This document shows positions 30,401 to 43,000 of a stretch of 64,000 bases of DNA, piece after piece. The notes below the pieces were generated by a model that was not told where the DNA came from, did no database searches, and was given only the letters and a program-made list of their open reading frames with translations. The translations under genes and the position numbers were made by a program. Source of the DNA: Datnioides undecimradiatus (Eukaryota; Chordata; Actinopteri; Lobotiformes; Datnioididae); assembly GCA_008933995.1 (NCBI GenBank), contig WARS01000051.1, positions 186,001 through 250,000 of the forward strand, given 5' to 3'. Every line of letters begins with the position of its first letter. Position 1 is the stretch's first letter.

Positions 30401-33400
30401 AAAACTGAGAGCTAGAGCAGAAACTCGGAGGTGCAACCGAGTGCCGCCGACACAAATGTGTGAAAAATGACCACAAAGTGGCACAAAATAACTAATGAGA
30501 CAGAGAACCACCACACAGACACAAAAGGATCGCAGGCAGATGAAAAAGGACCGCAAAGAGAATGAACCCTACCACAAGAAGACAAAAGTGACAGCAGAGA
30601 CACAGAACTACCACAGACAAAGTGACCATAAAGTGATGCTGTGTCTTCTGTACAGGACAGGTTTGTGCCTCTTACATGTCTGCGTCCCGGGGCCCACTGT
30701 ATTATAACCTGCCCGTACACTTAAAACATGAATAAATCAGTCGCTGACGATCTCGCTGTGCAAAACTAAAGGGAAACCCAACATATGACAGCTCTTCAGC
30801 TGCTGGTTCCTGCAGCCGTTATTAAAGACCACACGTCTGGACACAGACAGCAGGGGTTTAAAGCATGATATTGCCGTTTGTACGCGCAAAGCGCACTGTG
30901 CAAGTGGGCAGTGGTTGTTGTGCGTTGCTTACATTGAACGACTTTCGGTGTGTTGCAAACAAATGCAAACCAAAAACTACAATTATCTTTCTTGAGGTTT
31001 AAGTCATAATTGTGTGTATGAAATATGAATATATATGAATATGAAGAACATGTTAGCAGTACATTGACAAGGGAGGACGACGAGGGCCCGGTAGCCAGGG
31101 GCTTGTCCAGAGGGTGGCCTCAAGTCTGATTATATAATATATACATTGTGGCGCTCTGGTAGATTGTGATTAGGACCATGTTCCATGTTTGTTATTCCTG
31201 CAAACGTTATATCCCACCTGCCTGTAATACATCACAATATGGAAGCTACATACTCACAAAATGTCATTTTATCTGAACCTCTTTTTACATAATGTAACAT
31301 TTAAATGCTAATCAACATTGTTGTGCAAACTACCTTTCTTGAGTGGTTGACCGAATGATAGGACTTTATTGTAGAATGAGGAAATACAGCATTGCATCAC
31401 ACATCGCTTTACACTGAATCAGAGACTGGTCACCCAAATCCATCCATTCTAACTTTGTGGCTTTTCTTCGGAAATGATTCTCTATTTTAAGCGTCTAAAC
31501 CATCCACGCTGAATGCAGCAGACGTGTCCGATCAGACAAGTCAATCGTGACGTTCCTACCTGCTGAACTAACGTGGTTGCACGCATCATCAACGGCAGCG
31601 ATGCGAAAGCGATCATCTGTAAAAGCACGTCAACCGTGACTCGCTCCTGCTCCTGCATTAAGCATCTCTGAGCATTTTCAGTGAATTAACAAACAAAACC
31701 CTCTCGTGCATCATATTAAACATGCAGCGTGTGCACGTTCTTATTTAAAGCCGTCTTATCGGTGGCCAGACGTTCTGCTGTCCGTGAGACCCGAAGTTAA
31801 ACAAAGTATTCTTCCTGTGTCTTCGTATTTTCACTTAATTTGATTAGATTTTAATTTTCGTTGTCTTGATATCAAAGTTGTTGACACTTCCTTCCCAGCT
31901 GCCCATGACAAAGTCTCCATACTACTCCACCCACATCAAGATAAAAGATATAGTTTGCTCTGCACCAGTTGCTCTCTTGTGCAATGGCTGTTATTGCTGT
32001 TAGTTATTCAATCTAAAATGGTGACACTGTGGTTAATCACAATCAGCAGTGACGATGTGGCTATCTGACGCCTTAAAGGCAACGAGACACACCACATACG
32101 TAAATTACAGAATACATTTGTGCAACCATGAGTAAGTACTAACAGCAAGGAGGAAGGATACATCATTAATTACGATGATGCTGTTGCATCATGAGTCTTT
32201 CTTTTGCATATCAGTTACACAGTAGCTGGTATGCCGTCGACATCAATGGCAGAAGTTTTTATGGTTTTGTGTTCTCCTGTGTCTCCTCAGCTGCTCTTGC
32301 AGAGCCAGAGATCTGCTACGTGCTGGACGGTGTCCTGTTTTTGTACGGCATCATCCTGACCGCTCTCTACTGTAGAATTAAGGTTTGCACGCAGCACGTT
32401 TGTCTCATTTGTCATGTGAATAATTTTGCATTGTCTGATAAAAGACACGATGTAGTATCGTTCAAAGTTATCTGGTACATTATTAATGTCTTGGATGAAA
32501 AACAGGGTGTCGTCAGCAAAATGAAGCATACTGCATATTATAAATTTGTAAAAGACAGTAAAAGACTTGTGTTGGTGAATTTCAGAATTTCAGTTCTCAT
32601 TCTTTGTGTCTTCTGCAGATCAAGAATGCTAAGGAGGCTAAAGAGGGCAAAGCACAGGGCAAGCAGGTAAGAATAAACACACACGCAAATACGTCATTGG
32701 CTAAAGCATACATAAGGACGTGACATGTAGTCTAAATGCATTTTGAGGGTTTAGCAGATGCACATGCACAGTTCACCACAGCACAAACTGGAGTTTCCAG
32801 CGCAAAAAACACAGAGAAAAAGCCCACCTGGGTCAAACCTCAGAGGGCAAACAGTGAGAGCAAATATTAAGACTGAAATTGACACATGCCACGTTCATGC
32901 ATCTATCTATTGTTGCTTTTTTTTTTTTTTCTTCCAGTAAACCCGCAGTGGCAGCTGTTTGTGCCAAGTTTAACTATTACAAGAGCTCTGCTCTGAAAAA
33001 GTTTCGGTTTCCTGAGACCATCAAGAAGCTGTCGGTCTCATCATAGACCAGTGAAAAGCGTTTTACTATCGTGCTTTTGCTGCTAGCCAACTGCCCCTTT
33101 CACGGCTGCATTTAAACGGCACGGATGCTGCTTTTTAAATGAAAAAAACATGCAGACAGTGCCTTATGTAACCACCCTCTTGTATATTAATTAAGGATAA
33201 TGGTATGCACGTTATTAGATTCGACGCTAGCTTGCCAAGCACGACGAGATGAAGTTTTCATTTCAAGAGCTCTTAACCTGCTGTTCGACTGTTTCGCCTT
33301 TTAATAGTCTATTATTTCCTATTCAGAGCCACAAACTGCACACGGCCTAACCCACCGTGACAAACGCACAGACTCTGAAGTTGCACCACTTCTAATGTAG

Positions 33401-33728
33401 CTTGTCTCTGCCTTCCTCTTTACTCGGGGTTCACACGTACACGCTGTTGCAGCCATTTAACAAGAAGTCGTTTGTTAGAGTCTAAGTCACCATGTGTATT
33501 TTCTTGTACGTGTCCTGTATCTGATATTGTTCTTTCCTGCCCCTGACAGAATGTGGAAGAAGGCATCTATACGGTGAGTCTTGATGCTGTGAATGTCGGC
33601 GGCTGAATACTTAAATGATAAATGACTTAAGTGTGAAGTGACTTTCTTATTTTCCACCTCTGTTTTCCCCACAGGGTTTGACTCCCCACGTCCAGGACAC
33701 ATATGAAACCATCGGCGTGAAGAAGTGA
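27482..33728 (+). CDS. fcer1g: Fc receptor gamma chain (FCER1G-like ITAM adaptor)
   Basis: Signalling adaptor that pairs with Fc and other activating receptors on leukocytes and recruits Syk through its ITAM. Exons: 27482-27548, 32291-32382, 32619-32666, 33550-33573 and 33675-33728, giving 94 residues (human 86). Residues 1-22 form a signal peptide (core [11 protein letters not shown]). The short outer part AEPEIC holds Cys31, matching the cysteine of the disulfide-linked dimer. The helix spans about 32-50 with the conserved Asp35. A lysine-rich stretch ([10 protein letters not shown]) leads to the ITAM: Tyr76-T-G-Leu79, seven residues, Tyr87-E-T-Ile90. The second half has Ile where mammals have Leu. 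An intron splits the ITAM after Thr77. In human, FCER1G also lies directly downstream of NDUFS2, which supports orthology. Confidence 0.95.
29147..29174. repeat. perfect hairpin, 11-bp stem and 6-base loop
   Basis: TCGTGGGTTAT at 29147-29157 is followed by the loop TCATCC and then by the exact reverse complement ATAACCCACGA at 29164-29174. The position inside a repeat-rich intron suggests a mobile-element terminus or a small folded RNA, neither of which can be proved here. Confidence 0.75.
30440..30720. repeat. dispersed fish repeat with internal minisatellite
   Basis: Between about 30460 and 30640 the sequence cycles through degenerate copies of a GACCACAAAG-ACACAAAA unit of roughly 18-21 bases. 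It ends in a GGGGCCCACTGTATTATAA segment near 30688-30710. I recognise this arrangement as a common dispersed element of teleost genomes; the class (probably a non-autonomous DNA transposon) is inference. Confidence 0.5.
32938..33046 (+). other. possible alternative fcer1g exon with immediate stop
   Basis: A long T tract and CTTCCAG form a strong acceptor ending at 32937. Both upstream fcer1g exons end in phase 0, so splicing here would read TAA at once and remove the ITAM. In another phase the segment is open for 36 codons to a TAG at 33044-33046 (ending TIKKLSVSS), but no upstream exon has the phase to use it. Transcript support is unknown. Confidence 0.2.
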
Positions 33729-34490
33729 TGTGACGAGCCAAAGTCCAAGAACGATGTTTTCCTTTGTATTTGTTTTTTTTTTTCATTATTTAAATATTGC
33801 ATTTTTCCCTGCCTATATTTTGTGAGAACGTCAGATCGTTTGCACCAGTTTTCATTTTTATTTTGGATGATGTATGGGAAACCAAGGAGGATGAGACAGA
33901 AACAAGGGAAGATGAGCCCAAGACATTCAATTCTTTAAAATCCTTACCCTTTGCTGTTATGGGGGGTTTCTCCTGCTGTGTTGCACATATTTCATTTTTT
34001 TATGGAAACATGAGATATGAACTGTAATGCCTCCGAGACATTTAAAAAAAGAGAAAAGATATAGATATTTTATTTCCTCATGTAGATCTGACACTCAGAG
34101 CGGACATGCTAACTGCCGCTGACCTGCAACACACCATCTGACCAACCTCTTCCTCCTCCATCTGAAAGATGCCGATCCTTTTATCTATGGCACGCAGCTC
34201 CATTAGTGCTTTTGTTTTGTATATGCTTGTAGATGGCGAATACCGTCGTGACAAAGCCACACAGCCGTGCTCATCCTCTACAGTACACCCTCAGCGATAC
34301 TGAACAGTATCTCCTACGCGCCACAGGATGGCAGCGACGATGTCTTTGGTGATGACTCCTCAGACTCACACAAACATATACGCACTCCTCTCTCTCAAAG
34401 AGATTATAGTATTAACAAGCTGCTGTACATTTTTTGTATGTAGACTGCCGCCTGTAGTACATGTAGAACAGCCTTGAATGCACAAAACCT

Positions 34491-34496
34491 ATTAAA
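34491..34496 (+). terminator. fcer1g: candidate poly(A) signal ATTAAA for fcer1g
   Basis: ATTAAA about 760 bases after the stop codon, followed by TTTCTCTTTCTT. A canonical AATAAA at 34731-34736 is the alternative. Confidence 0.4.
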
Positions 34497-35229
34497 GGTT
34501 TCTCTTTCTTACCGAATAACTCTCTACGACACGGTACATCGGAGCAGCGCTGCCTCCAAGTGTGTTACGTTTATATAGGGAGTGGTAAACCTCCAGCAGT
34601 GAGGTAAACAACCACAAAAACACATGAAAATGATCATTAGCTGTTTAGCTACTTACAGCTTTGTATGAAGGTCTTAAAGACTTCAATCTATGTCACACTT
34701 TGTCTGCTTAAAAATGTTTAACATGTAACCAATAAAGGAGATATAGATTGCAATGTGATCATGTGGTGAAATACACACAGCATGACTTACTATTGCTTAC
34801 ATCATTAAATGTCTTGATTAAATATCACTGTTTTGTATTGAAATGAACCAAAAGAGGGCAGTTTGGGTCATTCCTGTGATTTAGATGATGGAAATCTGCA
34901 TAGCGCCTGTTTGTCGCTCAGTTCTGGTATTTGCCATTATCCCGTGTAAAATTAAGGGATTAATTTGTTTTTCTCCTTTGGGAGGAGGCACCTTTTGTTT
35001 CGGCAGCAGCCTGGTATAGTGGCCCATTATAATGCGCAGGCTGCGTCATTTGGACGCAGTTTAAACTGGCTCTCCATGCCTGATTTTCACCTGCCTCTCC
35101 TCTGAGCAGAGCAAGTAAAGACGAGAAAATAACTGTCATGTTGCCTCAACCAAACCGGAATGGTGGCTTTTGGCCCAGGCGTGTGTGTGTGTGCATGTGT
35201 GTCTGCGTGTGTGCGGGTGTTTTTAGTGG

Positions 35230-35231
<2 letters not shown>

Positions 35232-35271
<40 letters not shown>
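35232..35271. repeat. (GA)n microsatellite in nectin4 5' flank
   Basis: About 20 GA units roughly 60 bases upstream of the TATA-like box. GAGA tracts at promoters can affect nucleosome placement; that role is not shown here. Confidence 0.9.
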
Positions 35272-35274
<3 letters not shown>

Positions 35275-35331
35275 GGAGAGGTGCAGCACAAACAGGTGTA
35301 TCCCAAACAGGTAAAGCTGCTCCTTCTTTTT

Positions 35332-35337
35332 TATAAA
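35332..35337 (+). promoter_or_regulatory. TATA-like box, candidate nectin4 promoter
   Basis: TATAAA within TTTTTTATAAAGGG, 287 bases before the nectin4 start codon. Transcription would start near 35365 and give a 5' UTR of about 260 bases if no upstream non-coding exon exists. Confidence 0.35.
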
Positions 35338-35623
35338 GGGCAAACATGATGGCGTGTGCTTGACAAAAGAGCACCAACACTAAACTGAAAGGATTTACAC
35401 TTTTCACAAGGACTGAGTTTATACAGCTTCAACTTTGGAAGGGATCTGACCCTGAGTTAAAAAAAAAACCCATCAAGATGATCCAGCAGCACGAGGCATG
35501 AGCCTGCCTCGGTGCTTCATGCGCGCCTGTCATTTGGGATACTATTACCTGGACTGATGAGCTTTACTCCAGCGCTGAAATTGTCCCAACTTGTGCTCAG
35601 TTAACAGTAACTGCCGAGGAGAG

Positions 35624-36255
35624 ATGACATCTCTGCTGAAAACACTCTCTCTGTGTCTCTGTGTCCTGTGGATCTCTGGTAAGAAAGCTTTACATGGAAA
35701 CCGTCCAAACTGAAATCATGGTATTGTCTTAATAGTTTACTGTACATATGTGCTTTTATTCACTCTGGTGTTAGTTTATGCTAACACCTGAGCGCTGCAC
35801 TGTTCTGACTCACCCGTTCATGCGTAGTGACCTTTATGTGGGCTATTTCATGTGTATTTCAAATATGCAGCAGTATTCCTGCAGTACTCCTCTGCTCTGC
35901 AGGCGACCTTCTCCTAATGCCATTGCAACAGACTGCACGTCTGTGTGGTAACGTTCGAAAGAACATTAGAAACTATTTAAAACGTGCTATTAAAAGAAAA
36001 CTTTTGGAGAAGTGAACTTTAGTTTTCTTGATGATGAGAGCTGGCTGACACCCGGTCTACAATATCTCATGCATATTCACGAGCTGAGTTCTGTACACTC
36101 TGGGCAAGTGGGCAGTTTCTCTCAGGGATAGACTTATAGCTGGAGCAGTGGTGTTCAAGAAAACACTTGTGGCGCTGGCTGATATTTCAGGAAAAACAGG
36201 TTGCTGTTCGTCAATTCCCCTCCTTCTGCCTAATTCAGAGGAACTGCGGACCCTT

Positions 36256-36289
<34 letters not shown>

Positions 36290-37010
36290 GTGCTTAAGCC
36301 TAAATATGTGTTTAAATGCAATACGCATTTAGGTCTATGCATGGCAGCCTCAAAAAAGTCTTTGTAATGTACTGTTGCACAGTATAACGCAACGTAGCAC
36401 GGTGCATTATGCAGCGTTTCAGCCTGTTGCCTGGCAAATAGTTGAAGTCAGCAATGTATCTGCCAAAATGCAAACACTGACACAATGTTAGACGCTGATG
36501 AATAAGATTATGGCATAAAAACATCTCCAGTCTCACACAGGAAGGCAGGATAGGCTGAGTGTTATGCCAGTAATGCAGCGCAGGCAGATTCCACAGTTGG
36601 CTTAAACCTCGGGGTGACAAACACACACACACACGGAAAAACACACCTGTCTGCAGAGTACACTCACCACGTCTGATGGTAAATGCATGAATCATATCCT
36701 ACCCACTGACATATCTGAACAGATTCCCACATCGGGTATTGAATCAACACCTGTAACAGTCTCACGAGCCCCGAGACGGTGAGCCAGTGCTGCCATACAA
36801 AGCTGCCTTCTCGGGTGACTTCTTGCTACAAGCTGGGCTGGATGTTTTGGAATTCTTTGACAGTTTTTCCAAAGTAATCAGCATGGATCAACGGAATCAT
36901 GTCTTGCTGTGTCCACACATGAATCTGAGAACTGTTAATCCCATTTTGTTGGGACTAAAACTGGAAACTGATGTGCCAAATTGTTTTTTTTTAAGTTCAT
37001 TCATGTTTGG

Positions 37011-37058
<48 letters not shown>

Positions 37059-40000
37059 CTTTATTAATCCCGAGGGAAATGGTGATGACAATTGGTAGAG
37101 ACATTCAGTGGATCCACCTAACAAACTTGGTGGCTCCACTGATGGTTTGGTAATTTGACTTCATTCATGTAGCTTCTCTTTTTTTTAGGTTGGCACCATG
37201 AGGACCACAACTGTGCTTTTGAGAGATGTGTCTGAACACCCGCGGGCCACAAACATGACGCAAACATTCATAGATGAATTGTATTCAATTTGGCGATGGC
37301 TTATTTCTTTTATCTAGTGCCATCAACAGATCCAAACTTCAATTTGTCAAACACTACCTCCGCTGTACTTTGTGGTTAGTGCTAATTAGCAATTGTTAGC
37401 ATGCTAGCATGCCAAATTAAGACGTTGACCACGGTAAACATTAAATCTACTGAACAGCATGTTGATGTTAGCATTTAGCTCATGTGTACAGCAGTTACAG
37501 CGGCTACTCTAGCTTTCTTCTCCTCACAATCCTCATACGTGCAACTTAACAGTCACTTGTTACGTGATACTTTCAGCAAATCTTACATATTAACAAGTTA
37601 AAACGCGATGACACAACAGCAAAACTGAAAATGTAGACGTGTGAAAACAGATACTGCAATCTATCAGCTAAATCAAGTCGGCGCGGCGTAATACAGTGTT
37701 TGTAATAGAATAGTCATCAGACATAAATGCCTTGAGAGCCAAATGTCTCACTGATGAGGCCGTTTCAGAGGCAGCGGATGAAAAGGCCAGCCATATTGTA
37801 TTTCAGCTTAGACACACGCAGTCTGCCATGTTGTCAATTGATATATCATTAGTGTTTGAGGGTAATCCATTTGCTGCAATTCATTTTCCGCGCAAGCTGT
37901 TTTCCTTCAGTCTCAACAGGGTCATCGCCATCAGGAAACCACTCCTTCTGACAGTAAATCAATCAGCAGCAACACAAGCCCGATGCCAAGAGCATGATAA
38001 TACATTGTGATGGTGAATCACCTGTTCGGGCTATGAGGTGGCAGATTTAAACATTACATTTGTGCGCATTAGCAGGAATTTCACACAGCTTGGGTCAGTT
38101 TCGTTAAAGAAGTTTGCAAAGGAAAGGTTCCACTCGAGCGATGCAAACAAACTTGTACGTCTTGCAGTTCTTTACGAACCATTAAACTGAAGTAATGGGA
38201 TCAACAGCTTGTGTTTGTGTGTGCGGTGTGAGACAGTAGGGGAGATAAGGTGACGCACTGTAGTGTATCTCCATCAAAGAGACTGAAAGATTTGATCTGT
38301 AAAACAGGCGGAAGAAGGGGAGAAAAGTAAAAAAAACAACAACAAAAAACGAGAAACGTGTTGCGGTGTGTGTGTGTTGCAGTGTGACACAAAGCGCAGT
38401 GTGTGTTGACCGCATTTTATGTCACGTATGTTTCCTGAGGCCTTGTTGAACGTCTCCTCTGTCCAGACGCTGAGGTAACCCGCCATAGATTTGCTTTGAA
38501 AGCTCATCCTGAGCAACTAGTTAAGCCACATATCTTCACTTGTGCTTAACTAGCTCCTCAGACAGGCAACCTGTTCTCTGTCTCTCTCTTCTGTCTTCAC
38601 CCCTTGTGTCTCCAGAAATTCAAAGGTTGAAGCTTGACATATTGGGATGTTTGCTTATTTGCTTTGCTGCTGAGAGCTGGACGAGAAGAATACTTGTCTG
38701 TTAAATACGACGCTACAGCCAGCAGTCAATTAGCTTAGCATTTAGACTGAAAACAGGGTAAGCAGTGCTCAGGGCTCTCAATTGGTATTTAACAGGTGCT
38801 TCTGATCTTCTCATCTAAAACTTGGCAAGAGAGAAAATAAGTGCTACTTCTAAAGACGTCCAGCTAAACCTTCAGTGAGCTGGGCCACCATGTGGACCCT
38901 GGTGGTGGTCTGTGGGTATAGTTTAAACTTGAAAGGTCAGCAGAGACAAATTAGTAAGGTCAGATGTCATTCTTCAGTGGCATACATACAACGCTAAGTA
39001 ATTTGGGTTCCTTTCTTGTAAAATTTGGCAGTTTAGCGAGGCGACCTGTTTTCTTGGGCTAAGAAAATGTGTAAATTAGCAAATGAGATGATTTCCTGGT
39101 TGGCCCTTTCTCCTACAGCTATTCTAAGTGTTGTTAATGCACGGGTTCAGGTTGTAGGTCAGAGATGAGTGTCAGCTCAGTGCAGCCATGTTCTAGTGCT
39201 GACCTCGGAGTCACTGGGTTGCACACTGAAACATAAGCATAAGTAAACCAGCTGATTGTGTTATTTCTTTAGGGACTGATGTCAGGCGTAGTGCCTCTTT
39301 ATGGCTACATGTCTTTTATTGTTTGCACACTCAGTAGATGTATTTACCTACCTGCCCTTCTCCCCTTTTAGCTACAGTGATACAGGGAGACTTTGTGGAT
39401 CTCCCTACGAGTAACCCCATACGCTCCTTGGCAGAAGAGGAGACGGTCCTGCCCTGTCGCTACCAGTCTGATGAAGAAAATGTGATTGTGCAAGTCACCT
39501 GGTTTAAGAACAAACCAGATGCTACCAAGGAGCAGATCATCACAGCTCACCGTACTAATGGACAGACAGGTGAGTTGTCATTGTGGCCTAGCTCTAGTGG
39601 GGTTCCAGCTCCATCCATGGTCACTTTACACCCTTTTCACTCTTTAATCTTTAAAAGTTCCTTGAGATTACAAGTTGATTTGTCAGCTTAGGTTGACAAG
39701 TGGACGTCGGTTGGAGGCTTTTTTTCCTCCACTCATGGAACTAATGGAGCTTTAAGGCAAATGTTCACAACCGTCTGTTGTGTTAGTGTGTAGAGTGTGT
39801 AGAGTGTTAAATGCACTGTGGACTGTGAGAGACACTGACAACTTAGCTGTGATATCACACGAGCATTTCCATGCACTGTTTATTTTGGGTATCTTCTCTT
39901 TGGGTTAACATCTGCTGATTTAGGTATTGTGAGTGTGAGACATTGTGGACAAGACCTTGAGCCGAACACCCAAGAATGTAAAGCAATAGCAATAAAGGGT

Positions 40001-43000
40001 GCAGGCGTGTGTGTGGAACTGAAAGTGACAAAAGAAACCCTGAGGTCTGTTTTGAACTCGCTGGAAATAAATTTCTGTGTCACATCCTCCCTCACGTGGT
40101 CCTGTAACTCTCTCTCTCTCTCTCCCTCTCTCCGTCCGCAGCATTCGGGACGTGGTCTCGGCGTGTGCGCTTTAAAAGCAGCGACCCCACCGTGGACTCG
40201 TCCCTGGTCATCATGAGCACAGAGGTCCCTGATGAGGGCGGATACATCTGTCACATCAGCACCTTCCCATCTGGAAACTTTGAAAGAGAGATGTCTCTCA
40301 TCGTGTGGAGTGAGTCCCACCCTCATCACTCAGCCCTACAGTAGAGCGAGATAACACAGTCGAGTTTGTCGCCGTAGGAATAGAGGAGCTACAACGCTGT
40401 ACAAGGATATTAGAGTAATTGAAAAAGTCTTGCAAGTCACAGAGGGAATCGATGACATGTGAAACCTCATTCACATGTATTCTACAAGTTTCTACCTGAT
40501 GACTAATAATGTCAAACACATCATAATAACTACATAGAAAGTACAAATGCCTTCATTGTCAGTCATTTTTCAGACTTCCCCCCGATAAAGAATCACCAGC
40601 AAAGGAAACACAGTGTGGTTTTATATATATTATATATTTATCAAGGAATTCATAAATTGTGGGAGTGGGACACATTTGATTTGATTTATTAGCAGTTGAA
40701 ATTAGTGAAAGTTAGAAATTAGAAGAATATGTAAAATTCTTCTTATTATAAAGGCATTACTCAACACAGCCATTACTCAACACCCCTTAAACTCAGCTAA
40801 AGCTGTTTCAGTGGGATTTGTGCATATTCTATATATGGTGGCCTGGAAATATAAGGAAGTGATGCGGCAACTCAAACTTTGCTTAAATGTGAATGTTGCA
40901 TGGAAAACTGTGACATCACCTTTTCCCAGCAGAGTCCTCCCCACGTAAAATCCATGTGAGAAAAGCAAAATACAAATAAATCAAGAAGATTCTCAAGCGA
41001 AATAGCAAAAGCTGTTCATGCAGGACCAGTCGGTAAGAGGCAGGACATGTGTTTAAGGGAAAGATCTCATGATGTCTACATGCGCATTTAACACTACCTG
41101 CTAAATGTGATTCTGATCAAGCATTTTAACAACCTCCCCCCTGCAGCCATTCCTATCTCCTCCCTGGACCCTGTGATCCTGGTCGAGGGGCAGTCCTACC
41201 GACAGGCCGCTTCCTGTCGCTCTATAGCTCGCCCACCCCCGCACCTCTCCTGGGACTCTGACCTGAATGGCCAGTCTGTAAATCGCTCCTCTGACAACGG
41301 GGCGGTCTCCTCGTACTATTCCCTGCACCCCATGAGGAGCATGAATGGCAAGAAGCTGGACTGTCTGGTGTGGCATCCCACTTTAAACGGCCCCCGCAGG
41401 CTCAGGCACAACCTGGTGGTGCACTGTGAGTAGTCATCAGATGCATACAGAGGCGGCGTCACTATATAAAAGTCAGAAGACATAGCTTAGGCCCAAACAT
41501 GGACACATTCAAAACATGCAAAGGCCAAGCAAATATTTCAAAAACTGTTTCAGTGGGTGACACTGTCACAGCTTTACTTCCCGTTTTTTTTATCGCTGTC
41601 AGCATCATGTTATAGCGTGAGAAGATTTCACTCTACATTGCTCTCTGTTATCCACTTAAAGTTACACTGCCTGCGTTTCCTCACTTTATTAGAGACAACC
41701 AGTCTACTCATGAAAATGTGTTACTGTATTGTTGGTTTCTGAAATTGTCACTGGAAGTTGTCCTTCATAGCTGCATCAGCTAAAAGCCTGAATATTCACT
41801 GAACCTTCGGTCGCGCTCTTTCCCTCGTTTGTGTTCAACGTCTTCATTTTTTCCCCGCTTGCCTCAGCCCAACAAACCTGATATATCTTATTGTTCTTCC
41901 TCTCAGTCACTCCACATGCAGAGGTGTCTGGCTACAATGGGGACTGGTCCGTGGGTTTGGAGAATGCTGCCCTGAGGTGCGTGAGTGGAGGAAACCCCAA
42001 ACCACAGAGTTTCACCTGGATCAGGTACAGTGGCAGCCGCCTCCATCACTGGCTGTCTGGTACGCCTGTGACTAACTGTCTGATGTGTCTGGTCACTGTT
42101 ACTTTTCTCATGAGTTTGACAGTAATTATACCAATTATCGCTGCTATGATTTCACCAGTAAAGAGTGCAAACGTTCAGTGAAGCTGCACTCAGGTCGGGT
42201 CTAAGTAATAGCGTTACTTTTTCAGTTCCGTTAATCAGTAAAAATCAACATGGTTGGTAGGTTTTGATCGTTTCCTCGAGTCATAGTTGTCTTTAATATG
42301 ACTCTGTGCTTAACAGTGTTGGCAACACTGTATGTTTGTAGGATTGGTTTGGGGAAGTGACCTCATCTTTTATTATTATCATGTCTGCTACTTGCCTGGT
42401 GTCACCTTAGATTGGTTTAAAAGCTGCAACCCTGTAAAGAATAGCTTGCATGCATATTACTAACTCAGTTTATGCAGAGGTATTTAACAGTTCAGTAACA
42501 ATACATTTTTAATGTTTCTTGTTAAATTTGCGTTTAATTTTTGTCCAAATGCACAGAATCCTGGCGTGCACCCTGCCCTTCAGCCTGTTTTGTTGAGTTT
42601 TTGTTGCTGCGTGGAATGCGCCATTCATTTTGTTTTTGATACACATCCTCAACCGTATAGTTTGTTCAATTCTGCTCTAGTTATTGGGACAAACAGACGT
42701 CTGTTAAAGTGATGTGAGAAACGTATTCACCAACAAACGTAATATAGCCCAGAGAAGGACAGGGTTGACGTGTCCTCCGGTACCGGTGGCAATTACGCAT
42801 ACGGTTACCACGTTCAGAAGCAAGTCAGAACATATAATCACAAGCTTAGGACTTGTGACTTCAGATCCCAAGCTGAATGAGTGTCCAAGTAATGTCCATG
42901 AGCTGGGTGAACGCAGCAGGACGTTTCTCAGCAGCCTTGTCTGGTGTGAAAGGCAGTCAACACAATGAATTCTTTGCATTGTGTCTCAGATCAGTCACGG

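Larger units (their letters stand above)
27549..32290 (+). other. fcer1g intron 1, 4.7 kb with repeats
   Basis: This intron is much longer than the rest of the gene. It holds a perfect 11-bp hairpin at 29147-29174, a T homopolymer at about 29818-29833 and a repeat family with internal minisatellite near 30440-30720. The short open frames on both strands (for example 28369-28734 minus) match nothing I know. No second gene was recognised. Confidence 0.55.
33729..35623 (+). other. fcer1g 3' UTR and nectin4 5' region
   Basis: The fcer1g 3' UTR probably runs from 33729 to one of two poly(A) signals, ATTAAA at 34491-34496 or AATAAA at 34731-34736. Beyond this lies the nectin4 5' flank with a (GA)n run and a TATA-like box. 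No other gene was seen. Confidence 0.5.

Noticed and set aside
32191-32290. Upstream extension of the fcer1g exon 2 frame
   Set aside because: The frame is open but lies before a good CAG acceptor at 32290 and has no similarity to the gamma chain; exon 1 at 27482 supplies the signal peptide.
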